In this document: positions 23,973 through 31,439 of the stretch, piece after piece | How the letters are laid out: every line of letters begins with the position of its first letter | Numbering within the stretch: position 1 is the stretch's first letter | Assembly: GCF_001045675.1 (NCBI RefSeq) | Contig: NZ_LEKT01000029.1 | Span: 1 to 34,393 of the forward strand | Length of the DNA stretch: 34,393 nt | Source: Megasphaera cerevisiae DSM 20462 | GTDB lineage: Bacteria > Bacillota > Negativicutes > Veillonellales > Megasphaeraceae | Reading direction: 5' to 3' | Translations under genes and position numbers: made by a program | Notes under the pieces: model-generated | Told to the model about the DNA's origin: nothing | The model's database searches: none | What the model saw: the letters and a program-made list of their open reading frames with translations, nothing else

Positions 23973-24191
23973 TCATTTTTCCACTTTAGCTGTAGTTGCT
24001 TTAGATACTGTCGTGTCTGCCGTATTGGCCGTCTTCTTTACTTCATCTACAGTAACGCCGTTTACCGCATTTTTAAATTCATTTAAGCTTTTTCCCAAGG
24101 CGTTGCCAATATCAGGCAGCTTGCCTGGTCCGAAGACAACTAATCCAATGATTAAAATCAATACTAATTCAGGTATTCCTAATCCAAACAT
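23973..24191 (-). CDS. tatA: Sec-independent protein translocase TatA
   Basis: This 72-residue protein has a short N-terminal helix (MFGLGIPELVLILIIGLVVFGPGKLPDIG) with the hallmark FGPGKLP hinge, then an amphipathic helix (LGKSLNEFKNAV) and a flexible Thr/Lys tail. It oligomerises to form the Tat passage. The frame is open to 24260, but the ATG at 24191 has GGGAGG upstream and starts the family-typical sequence. With no TatB gene adjacent, it probably serves both functions. Confidence 0.93.
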   Translation of the reverse strand: MFGLGIPELVLILIIGLVVFGPGKLPDIGNALGKSLNEFKNAVNGVTVDEVKKTANTADTTVSKATTAKVEK

Positions 24192-24442
24192 AACAAATTC
24201 CTCCCTTTGTATATCGCACTTTATGTAAGTACAAGTATTATTTACAAGAGTACAGCTCATACATCACGTTTTTGTAAAAACATGTTATGAATTATGTAAA
24301 TTTTTAAAATTTACGAGCTATATCCTCTTTTTTTTGCGTATTTCGCTATTTTTCAAAATCTTTGCAGAAGTAATACAAAAATTACATAAAATCCTTGTAC
24401 ACTAACGGCAGTTCATCATTTACAAGAGGAGGCATATTATAT
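24192..24442. promoter_or_regulatory. Divergent tatA / Tat-substrate region with repeated motifs
   Basis: TTATGTAA occurs at 24221-24228 and 24292-24299, and its complement TTACATAA at 24382-24389. Another copy lies before the phosphatase gene at 25629-25636. ATTTACAAGAG occurs at 24240-24250 and 24418-24428. TGTAAA at 24273 and 24295 are 22 bp apart. These suggest shared regulator sites. No exact promoter could be fixed. Confidence 0.45.
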
Positions 24443-25627
24443 ATGGATACGCAAACGAATTCAGAACATTCAGAACATCTTTTTCACGAAATGACACGAC
24501 GGGGCTTCTTAAAATTAGCGGCAGGCTCTGCTTTAGGGGCGGCGATGTTTTCCATGCCGTCTTTGTCTCTGGCTAAAGCGCTGGACAGCGCTAAACGGAC
24601 AATTAAACCAGTAGCCTTTGCTGCTATTCCGCAGCAGGCTGTGGAAGCGGCGGAATCATCAGCGTTGATACAGCATGCTTTTGATGACATTATCAGCACC
24701 GTGCGTACCATTGAAAATAAAGGTTTGCAGCAATCTGTTCTAACCTTGCTTCAGCATCCGGTACCTACGTTTATGCAGGAATACACCTCGGGCAGTGCCA
24801 TACAGCGTCTGTACAGCGCGTTGGCCGCACAGGGCTTGATTGATACGGCTAAAATCGACGAAAAACATTTGCTGCCTCCTTTTAACGGCAGCGTACAGAA
24901 ATTCAAAACCGCGCCGGGAAGCGGCTATGGTAGTCATCATCCCTATCCGGGGGGACTTGCGACACATGTTAACAGCAATATGCATATAACAAAATATATC
25001 TGTCAAACCTATGAAGAAGTATTTTTTTATTCTGTTCACCGCGATATTGCGATTGCCGGACAGGCACTGCATGATATTTCCAAACCCTTTGTATTCCAGT
25101 GGCAGGAGGATGGGTCTTCATTGAAGGAATATACTATTGCCGGCCAGGGGGCACATCATGTGATTGCGTTGGCAGAAGTGATTTACCGCGGGTTTCCGCC
25201 GGACGAAGTAGTGGCGCAGGCCTGTGCGCATGGAGCGCCTACGTCTGCAAAGGATGAAGCGGATGTTGTGGGATGGCTGAAAGCGGCTGCTCTTATGGCA
25301 GGAAAGGATCCTGTTTCCTATGGATTATTAAACAGTGCCGGTACCGGGCTGCCGTCGCCGCATCACCAGGAAGGCTACATCGTCCATTTGGGAGATCATG
25401 ATTGGGTACTGTCTTCACCAGCAGCACAAAAGACCGTTACGCTTTTGAAAAAAATCGCGTTCCAGAAATATGGAATGAGCGAAAATGATCTCAAAGGAGC
25501 ACCGTTTAACCATTTTCGCAACTATGTGGGTTCGCAGCTATCCTACATGTATCTCAATATGCTGGAAGCAGAACCGAATGGCTTTGATTTGGCATATGAT
25601 CAGGTGCGTAAGGTGATTGTGAAATAA
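24443..25627 (+). CDS. Tat-exported HD-domain-like protein
   Basis: This 394-residue protein begins with a Tat signal: MTRRGFLKLAAGSALGAAMF (twin arginine 19-20, followed by Phe-Leu-Lys) and a mild hydrophobic stretch ending near SLA at 42-44. The mature part has an HD-hydrolase arrangement: HHPYPGGLATHV with His175, LHDISKPF with His210-Asp211, GAHHVIAL with His238/239, and CAHG with His263. Together these would form a metal site. HD hydrolases are usually cytoplasmic; export by Tat suggests it folds with its metal first. It starts at the ATG 24443 (AGGAGG 10 bases upstream) and diverges from tatA-tatC, suggesting a main client of that system. Substrate unknown. Confidence 0.75.
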   Translation: MDTQTNSEHSEHLFHEMTRRGFLKLAAGSALGAAMFSMPSLSLAKALDSAKRTIKPVAFAAIPQQAVEAAESSALIQHAFDDIISTVRTIENKGLQQSVLTLLQHPVPTFMQEYTSGSAIQRLYSALAAQGLIDTAKIDEKHLLPPFNGSVQKFKTAPGSGYGSHHPYPGGLATHVNSNMHITKYICQTYEEVFFYSVHRDIAIAGQALHDISKPFVFQWQEDGSSLKEYTIAGQGAHHVIALAEVIYRGFPPDEVVAQACAHGAPTSAKDEADVVGWLKAAALMAGKDPVSYGLLNSAGTGLPSPHHQEGYIVHLGDHDWVLSSPAAQKTVTLLKKIAFQKYGMSENDLKGAPFNHFRNYVGSQLSYMYLNMLEAEPNGFDLAYDQVRKVIVK

Positions 25628-25668
25628 TTTACATAATTTTGACAGGATAAGATCATTTTTCTTACATA
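25628..25668 (+). promoter_or_regulatory. Phosphatase promoter with 11-bp phased TTNACA hexamers
   Basis: TTTACA (25628), TTGACA (25639) and CTTACA (25661) lie at 0, 11 and 33 bp. The fourth slot at 25650 is AGATCA. TTGACA with TACATA (25663-25668) also forms an 18-bp-spaced promoter. Direct hexamers of TTNACA type in 11-bp phase are the PhoP box layout of Bacillus. The Pho link is inference. Confidence 0.5.
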
Positions 25669-25723
25669 TAGAGGGTACAGTAAATAGAGTTAAAAACTAA
25701 AACAAAATGGAGATGTTGCAATT

Positions 25724-27289
25724 ATGTGTCCTTTTCACATTCACAAAAACAAAAAGATCATTGCTTCATATGTGGCGGCTGTATTATGTATGGCTTCTGT
25801 CGGTGTATTTGCGGCCACGGAGCATTGGAATGATGCGTCACTCACCCCGCAGGTCATGACGCGTACCAGCATATCTGATCAGACGGATTGGCAGCAATGG
25901 AAAGACAACTGGGATAAGGTCAAGACAGATTATGAACAAGTCTCAATGGCTCCCGGTGCCGATGCCACGCGTATGAATTTTGGCTGGTATTCCAAAGAAA
26001 GAGCGGACAAGGCAGAAGTCCGTATTTCAACAGATAAAAATATGAGCCATGCTAAAACCTTTAAAGGTATTTCTAAAGAGGGTACAGTGATTAGCGGCGT
26101 GACCTATTATACCAATAAGGTGGAAATCAAAGATTTGAAACCGGAAACGACCTATTGGTATCAAGTCAAAGTCAACGGCAAATGGCAAGCTTCGCAGCCA
26201 ATCAAAACGGGCAATCCCAATGATTTTACCTTTATGTATGTAGGTGACCCGCAGATCGGTGCTTCGGCAGGCCAGACGCCTTCTGAAGGCGCGGCAGCGC
26301 AAGACGGTGAAATTGCGGCCCGGAATGATTCATATAACTGGAATAAAACGTTGAATACGGCGTTGACACAGCATCCGGAAATTAATTTCCTCGTATCACC
26401 GGGAGATCAGATCAATGAACCGGCAGGAGATCAAAAAGCTGATAAAATACAGCTGCAGGAATATCAATATGCTGGATACCTTTCAGCCGCGGCACTACGC
26501 AGTCTGCCAGAAGCTACCAGTATAGGCAACCATGACAGCCTGACCAGCGGCTATCAAAATCATTTCAATGTGCCCAATCCCTTTACAGAAGAAGCCAATC
26601 CGACAAAGGCCGGTCATGGCTATTACTATACCTACGGCAATGCCTTGTTTATCGTCATCAATGCCAATAACTACAATGCGGCAGACCATCAGACGTTGAT
26701 TGAAAAGGCGATCAACGCGCATCCGGATACCAAATGGCGGATCGTCGTCATGCATCAGGATATCTACGGAAGCGGGCTGGATCATTCCGATTCGGATGGC
26801 ATTCTTCTCAGAACACAGCTTACGCCGATTTATGATGCCAATAAGATAGACGTTGTTCTTCAGGGGCACGATCATACCTACGCCCGTACCTATCAGCTTA
26901 GCAGCGACGGTAAGAATCATGCTGACTTTGATACATTTAAGGTTAAAGGACAAAGCGGTCAGGCGCATAATTTGTTGAGTGCCGCTTTGAAGAATAAAGA
27001 TTTCAAAAATAACTATGTATCGCAGAATCTGTGCTACACTATTGCTGATATGCAGCAGGGCGTTCTGCGGAACCCTAAGGGTGTTTTCTATATGTCCTCC
27101 AACTCGGCTACCGGCTCCAAATTTTACAATCTTATTCCGCAGCAGCAGGACTATATTGCCGCCCGCAGCCAGACCTGGCGCCCGACCTATTCTGTTGTTC
27201 GTATTACGGGAGATACCTTTACGATCAACACCTACGACGTAGCGACAGGCTCGCCCATTGATGAATCGTACAGCATCGTTAAAAATTAA
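25724..27289 (+). CDS. Exported purple-acid-phosphatase-like metallophosphoesterase
   Basis: This 521-residue protein has a Sec signal (KKIIASYVAAVLCMASVGVFA, cleavage after about 30). An N-terminal fibronectin-like domain (about 60-165, ending LKPETTYWYQVKVNGKW) is typical of purple acid phosphatases. The calcineurin-like domain has VGDPQIG, SPGDQIN, GNHDS, VMHQDIYG and GHDHTYAR, all metal ligands in order. It should hydrolyse phosphomonoesters outside the cytoplasm to supply phosphate. GGAGATG lies about eight bases before the ATG. The YibE/F gene starts inside its stop codon (TAATG), and the promoter carries PhoP-box-like hexamers. It has no Tat motif, so it is a Sec substrate. Confidence 0.87.
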   Translation: MCPFHIHKNKKIIASYVAAVLCMASVGVFAATEHWNDASLTPQVMTRTSISDQTDWQQWKDNWDKVKTDYEQVSMAPGADATRMNFGWYSKERADKAEVRISTDKNMSHAKTFKGISKEGTVISGVTYYTNKVEIKDLKPETTYWYQVKVNGKWQASQPIKTGNPNDFTFMYVGDPQIGASAGQTPSEGAAAQDGEIAARNDSYNWNKTLNTALTQHPEINFLVSPGDQINEPAGDQKADKIQLQEYQYAGYLSAAALRSLPEATSIGNHDSLTSGYQNHFNVPNPFTEEANPTKAGHGYYYTYGNALFIVINANNYNAADHQTLIEKAINAHPDTKWRIVVMHQDIYGSGLDHSDSDGILLRTQLTPIYDANKIDVVLQGHDHTYARTYQLSSDGKNHADFDTFKVKGQSGQAHNLLSAALKNKDFKNNYVSQNLCYTIADMQQGVLRNPKGVFYMSSNSATGSKFYNLIPQQQDYIAARSQTWRPTYSVVRITGDTFTINTYDVATGSPIDESYSIVKN

Positions 27290-28401
27290 TGAATACAGGT
27301 AAATGGCTGCGTCTTGTCGTCATTGTTGTGTTGCTTACGGCTGGCGGTGTATTTCTGCACGTTTACAACCAAGTGGAAAAACCGCAGCTGGTCAACACAC
27401 AAGGCAGGACCTTTGAAAAAGCGCAGGTAGTGAATATTATTCAGGATAACCTGCAGGAAAATGGCAGTCGTGTCGGAGATCAGATCGTGACGCTTCGTAT
27501 TGAAAGCGGGGAACAGAAGGGCGCCCTCGTACAGGCTAATTGCCCTAACGGGCTTCTCTTTGGTACGGTGTGCCGTCCCGGTATGGATGTCATCGTCATC
27601 TCCAGTACTGTCGGGAAACTGGATATCAGTACGGTGTATAACGTGGATCGCTCTATGCCGATTTATGTATACATCGGTGTATTCATTATTCTGCTATGTC
27701 TTATTGGCGGCAAAAAGGGGATGAAGTCGGCGGCGGCCCTTGTCTTTACCTTCATCTGCTTTGCCTTCTTGTTTTTTCCTATGATTTTTCGCGGCATGTC
27801 GCCTGTACTGGCCGCGGTGATCACGTCTGCCGTTGTTTTAGCGGCTACCATGTATTTGATCAACGGCTGGACTAAAAAGGGGATTACGGCATTTCTGGCA
27901 ACTCTGGGCGGTATCATTGCGGCTGGGGTGGCGGCCATTATCTTTGGGCATTTGACCAACCTGTCCGGGTATAATGTATCCAATATTGAAAATCTCATGT
28001 TCGTCGCTCAAAATACGTTGATTGATGTGGGGCAGATTCTCTTTGCCGGCGTCCTTTTTGCCAGCCTGGGTGCTGTTATGGATATTGCCATGGATATTAC
28101 CTCAGCCTGTGCGGAAATTGAACGGCATAATCCCGCCATTTCACGAAAAGCGTTGTTTGAAGCGGGCATGAACGTAGGGCGGGATGTCATGGGTACCATG
28201 TCGACGACGCTTATTTTGGCCTTCTTCGGCGGTTCCCTGGGGGTATGGGTACTGGATTATGCCTATGATCTTCCGTATCTGCAGCTTATCAATTCCAATT
28301 CCATTGGCATTGAAATCATGAAAGGCTTTTCGGCAAGCTTTGGCGTCATACTGACGGTTCCGATTGCGTCGGCTCTCAGTGCATTTAAAAATCATAAATG
28401 A
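27289..28401 (+). CDS. YibE/F-family membrane protein
   Basis: This 370-residue protein has an N-terminal anchor (about 8-25). An extracytoplasmic beta-rich domain (about 30-120: TFEKAQVVNIIQDN, QIVTLRIESGEQKG, VIVISSTVGKLD) is followed by about seven or eight membrane helices. The YibE/F core motifs are present: GGKKGMKSAAALVFTF, TKKGITAFLATLGG, GAVMDIAMDITSA and NVGRDVMGTMSTTLILAFFGG. The family is a predicted transporter or membrane protein of unknown function. It starts at ATG overlapping the phosphatase stop by one base and has no independent ribosome site, so it is likely made by translational coupling and may work with the phosphatase. Confidence 0.85.
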   Translation: MNTGKWLRLVVIVVLLTAGGVFLHVYNQVEKPQLVNTQGRTFEKAQVVNIIQDNLQENGSRVGDQIVTLRIESGEQKGALVQANCPNGLLFGTVCRPGMDVIVISSTVGKLDISTVYNVDRSMPIYVYIGVFIILLCLIGGKKGMKSAAALVFTFICFAFLFFPMIFRGMSPVLAAVITSAVVLAATMYLINGWTKKGITAFLATLGGIIAAGVAAIIFGHLTNLSGYNVSNIENLMFVAQNTLIDVGQILFAGVLFASLGAVMDIAMDITSACAEIERHNPAISRKALFEAGMNVGRDVMGTMSTTLILAFFGGSLGVWVLDYAYDLPYLQLINSNSIGIEIMKGFSASFGVILTVPIASALSAFKNHK

Positions 28402-28450
28402 CATAATGGCAGAGCCCCTGTTTTCTTTCATGCGGCGGCGTTGCGTATAT

Positions 28451-28497
28451 AAAAAAACTGTCACGTGAGATATAATATCTCATGTGACAGTTTTTTA
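28451..28497. terminator. Bidirectional terminator
   Basis: A stem of about 20 bp, centred on ACTGTCACGTGAGAT with ATCTCATGTGACAGT (one G-T pair), is flanked by A7 and T6. It lies between yibE/F and lysP. Confidence 0.85.
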
Positions 28498-28504
28498 CGT
28501 CCCG

Positions 28505-29959
28505 CTATTTTTTACAGCGTGAAAGATCCACTTCTTTTAACGGAATAATATGAGTATGGTGTTTATATTTATGATATAAATAAACGGCAAAGAATATAGG
28601 AATCCCAATATAAGCTACGCTGGCACCGTACCAGTCGATTTCTGTTCCCGTAAAAGCGGAATAATTCTGTCCGGCAGTAACGATGATGCACATGATAAGC
28701 GCTAATAACGGGCCGAATGGGAAAAACGTTGCTTTGTAGGGCAGATCATTCAAATCCTTTCCCTGGGCGATATACGCACGACGAAACCGGAAATGGCAGA
28801 TAGCAATGCCGATCCAGGTAATAAAGCCGACCATTCCGCTGATGTTGACAAGCCAGTCGTATGCCTTGCCCTCACCGATAAGGGAGGTGAGAAAGGCGGC
28901 AAAGCCAAAGACGACTGTTGCCAGCAGTGCATGTATGGGGACACCGCGTTTGTTCAGCTTGAGAAAACATTTGGGAGCCTGTCCTGTTTCCGCCATGGCA
29001 TACAGCATGCGTGTCGAAACGTACAGTCCGGAATTTCCTGCGGATAAAACAGCGGTTAGGATGACCGCGTTCATAAGAGAAGCCGCCGCCGCCAGTCCAA
29101 ATCGTTGAAAAACCAGGGTAAAGGGGCTGATAGAAATATTTTCAATGCTCGTATTTAAGAGGTTAGGATCCGTATAAGGAATCAAGAAACCAATAATAAT
29201 GAAAGAGCCTAAATAAAATAAAAGAATACGCCAAAAAATGGAATGTACCGCCCGGGGAATATTTTTTTCCGGATCTTCACTTTCACCGGCGGCAATACCG
29301 ATCATTTCTGTTCCCTGAAAAGAAAAACCAGCCACCATAAAGATACCGAGCATGGCGGTAAAACCCCCGACAAACGGGGCGTCACCCAGCGTCCAATTGG
29401 TAAATCCAGGCGATGGCTCGGGGCCGAATCCAAGGATCAGACAGGTACCGGCAAAGAGAAAAATCAAGACTGTCAACACCTTGATGCCGGCAAAGATAAA
29501 TTCACTTTCACCGTATGAACGAGTCGAAAGATAGTTTAAAATAAATAAGATAACCAAAAACATACCGCTCCATACGGCTGCCGGTACATCGGGAAACCAA
29601 TACTTCATGATAAGAGAGCCGGCTACCAGCTCGGCCGCTACCGTAATAGCCCAGTTGAACCAGTAATTCCAGCCCAGCGCAAAGCCGAGGGACTTATCGA
29701 CATAGCGGTTGGCATAGGTTTCAAACGAGCCGCTTACCGGCAGATAGGCAGCCATTTCCCCAAGACTGGTCATCAGAAAATATACCATAATACCGATTAA
29801 AGAATACGCCAGGAGAGCTCCGCCCGGCCCAGCCGAGCTGACGGTTTCGCCGCCTGCTACAAAAAGACCCGTACCGATCGCGCCGCCAATAGCGATCATA
29901 TTCATATGGCGGGCTTTCAGGCTGCGGCGCAGCCCTTGCTGCTGTTCCTCTTCCTTCAT
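28505..29959 (-). CDS. lysP: Lysine-specific amino acid permease
   Basis: This 484-residue APC-superfamily transporter has about 12 helices. It is strikingly similar to E. coli LysP throughout: GLRRSLKARHMNMIAIGGAI, VYFLMTSLGEMAAYLPVSGSF, FALGWNYWFNWAITVAAELV, FSFQGTEMIGIAAGESEDPEKNIPRAV, LTAVLSAGNSGLYVSTRMLY and GQNYSAFTGTEIDWYG. It is a proton-driven lysine importer by analogy. The start ATG at 29959 has GAAGAAGG upstream. No lysine riboswitch is visible; the intergenic space is only about 85 bases up to where the next frame opens. Monocistronic, with a strong terminator. Confidence 0.9.
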   Translation of the reverse strand: MKEEEQQQGLRRSLKARHMNMIAIGGAIGTGLFVAGGETVSSAGPGGALLAYSLIGIMVYFLMTSLGEMAAYLPVSGSFETYANRYVDKSLGFALGWNYWFNWAITVAAELVAGSLIMKYWFPDVPAAVWSGMFLVILFILNYLSTRSYGESEFIFAGIKVLTVLIFLFAGTCLILGFGPEPSPGFTNWTLGDAPFVGGFTAMLGIFMVAGFSFQGTEMIGIAAGESEDPEKNIPRAVHSIFWRILLFYLGSFIIIGFLIPYTDPNLLNTSIENISISPFTLVFQRFGLAAAASLMNAVILTAVLSAGNSGLYVSTRMLYAMAETGQAPKCFLKLNKRGVPIHALLATVVFGFAAFLTSLIGEGKAYDWLVNISGMVGFITWIGIAICHFRFRRAYIAQGKDLNDLPYKATFFPFGPLLALIMCIIVTAGQNYSAFTGTEIDWYGASVAYIGIPIFFAVYLYHKYKHHTHIIPLKEVDLSRCKK

Positions 29960-30114
29960 TCAATCACAACCTTCTTCATAATATAGTTACTCATGTAAGA
30001 TACCTGGAAAGATATAAAAAAAAACTCACCTACCTATTATATAGGATGATGACGGGCCTGACAAATACATATTATGTATTGCAGGGCATTACCAGTGATG
30101 TATTGGAAGAACTC

Positions 30115-30143
30115 TTCCCACGGTTGTCCTTCTGGCGTATAAT
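30115..30143 (+). promoter_or_regulatory. Promoter of the zinc-ribbon/recD2/comF unit
   Basis: TTCCCA, a 17-bp spacer and a perfect TATAAT lie 28 bases before the ATG at 30172. Confidence 0.55.
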
Positions 30144-30171
30144 AAACATATCTGTAAATGAGGTGAAAATA

Positions 30172-30603
30172 ATGTCTGCTATTATATATCTTGCGTTTTG
30201 TGTTCTGGTGGCTCTATTTGCCAGCCGTCGGGGTCGCAGTCCTATCTTGTGGGGACTTTTTTCTCTATTGCTCAGTCCCTTGCTGGCGGCAATTAGTATT
30301 GCCATTATGAAAGATCTGACTGCGGCACAGCAGATGGAGCGCAACAGTTTAGAAACGGACCGGCTGAAGGAACGCGTGGCTGTGTCAGAAGCGGAAATTC
30401 GTTCGCGTATGGATCATATGGAGCATCGTATAGACCGTATCGCATATCAGAAAGACCCATCTTGTCTGCCTGAGAAGGGGGAAAGAATGGTATCTGCAAA
30501 GAATGAAAATACGGAATATTGCCATGAATGTGGAGAAAAAACTCCGATTGGAGCTGAATTTTGCCCTCATTGTGGAGCTAAACTTCATAAGGAGGCAGAC
30601 TGA
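30172..30603 (+). CDS. Small membrane protein with C-terminal zinc ribbon
   Basis: This protein of about 143 residues has an N-terminal membrane region with two short helices (MSAIIYLAFCVLVALFASR and WGLFSLLLSPLLAAISIAIM). A charged helical segment follows (about 50-90, possible coiled coil). The C-terminal zinc ribbon has YCHECGEKTPIGAEFCPHCG with four cysteines in two CxxC knuckles. The frame opens upstream at 30046, but the ATG at 30172 follows GAGGTGA and a promoter. Function is unknown; the ribbon suggests a metal-stabilised interaction module. It overlaps the next gene by one base (TGATG). Confidence 0.75.
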   Translation: MSAIIYLAFCVLVALFASRRGRSPILWGLFSLLLSPLLAAISIAIMKDLTAAQQMERNSLETDRLKERVAVSEAEIRSRMDHMEHRIDRIAYQKDPSCLPEKGERMVSAKNENTEYCHECGEKTPIGAEFCPHCGAKLHKEAD

Positions 30604-31157
30604 TGAACTGGAAAAAAAGACTGCGGCATTATTATGGCGCCTGCCGCCTGACGCTGTCCGGAGATATCTCACTGGCCCCGGCGCAAGGGCAGCTTAGATA
30701 TGAGTTAGCTGGTGAAAAAAGACAGCGTGTTTTGATCTGGATAAAGGATATTTGCGAAATGTATCCGTTTCTTCAGATTCAAATCAAAGATGGTATCCGT
30801 GAAGCCGAAATTAGTATATTTGCTTTTTTTTGCGGCTGTGCCGATAAAAATTTTATTGCTTCCTTTTGTCAGTCGTTAAAAGCGCTGGCATCTCTGCTGC
30901 AGGATGATGCAGAGGCGGCAGTAACAATGAATTTCAGTGGTACGCTGTACCTGGGGCGGCAATTTGAAAGCTTTCGCATATTGAATAAAGAGGCCCATGT
31001 ACAATATAAGATTACGCAAACCAAGCAGGAATCTTTTTATAAAGGGCTGACTCGTTCCCGGTATGTTCGCATCGGGTTTACGATTATACTGGTCATGGTA
31101 TTGCTGCTGTATGGGTGGGAAGCAGTCCGTCCTGTGCCGGTAGGAAAATTGGTATAG
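30603..31157 (+). CDS. Unknown protein with a C-terminal membrane anchor
   Basis: This 184-residue protein starts at an ATG with AAGGAGG seven bases upstream, overlapping the previous stop. Residues 1-150 are soluble, with segments such as LRYELAGEKRQRVLIWIKDIC and MNFSGTLYLGRQFESFRIL. A single helix near the end (IGFTIILVMVLLLYGWEAV, about 157-176) makes it tail-anchored with most of the chain in the cytoplasm. No family is recognised. It is co-transcribed with the zinc-ribbon membrane protein and may act with it at the membrane, which is inference from overlap alone. Confidence 0.65.
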   Translation: MNWKKRLRHYYGACRLTLSGDISLAPAQGQLRYELAGEKRQRVLIWIKDICEMYPFLQIQIKDGIREAEISIFAFFCGCADKNFIASFCQSLKALASLLQDDAEAAVTMNFSGTLYLGRQFESFRILNKEAHVQYKITQTKQESFYKGLTRSRYVRIGFTIILVMVLLLYGWEAVRPVPVGKLV

Positions 31158-31169
31158 GGGGGAGACGCT

Positions 31170-31439
31170 ATGGAACTGGAAGAATGCCGCAGGGAAATAG
31201 ATAAGCTGGATCGGGAGCTGACGGATATATTGGAGCGGCGCATGAAGCTCGTGGCACAGGTGGCAGAATATAAAAAAATACATCATATGGAAATTTATGA
31301 TCCCCGGCGGGAACAGCAGGTTCTGGATAAAATAGCAGGTCTTGCCGGACATAAAGCGCTGGCACCCTATTTGAGGAACATATACCAGTGCATTATGGAT
31401 GAAAGTAAAAATTATGAACGGGAGCATATGGATCGGTGA
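31170..31439 (+). CDS. aroQ: Chorismate mutase, AroQ type
   Basis: This 89-residue all-helical monofunctional enzyme rearranges chorismate to prephenate for phenylalanine and tyrosine. It has the N-terminal ECRREIDKLDRELTDILERR, VAQVAEYKK with the catalytic lysine, and YDPRREQQVLDKI. These are the AroQ active-site arginines, lysine and acidic residues in the usual spacing. The size matches a stand-alone AroQ. An AGGGGGGAGA ribosome site precedes the ATG. The stop overlaps the recD2 start (GTGA). No other aromatic-pathway genes are adjacent. Confidence 0.85.
   Translation: MELEECRREIDKLDRELTDILERRMKLVAQVAEYKKIHHMEIYDPRREQQVLDKIAGLAGHKALAPYLRNIYQCIMDESKNYEREHMDR

Noticed and set aside
29960-30171. 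Possible lysine riboswitch upstream of lysP
   Set aside because: No conserved lysine-aptamer segments are present, and the space between lysP and the next gene's promoter is too short.
30046-30171. N-terminal extension of the zinc-ribbon membrane protein
   Set aside because: The promoter -10 box and ribosome binding site lie inside it; the ATG at 30172 fits better and starts with a membrane helix.
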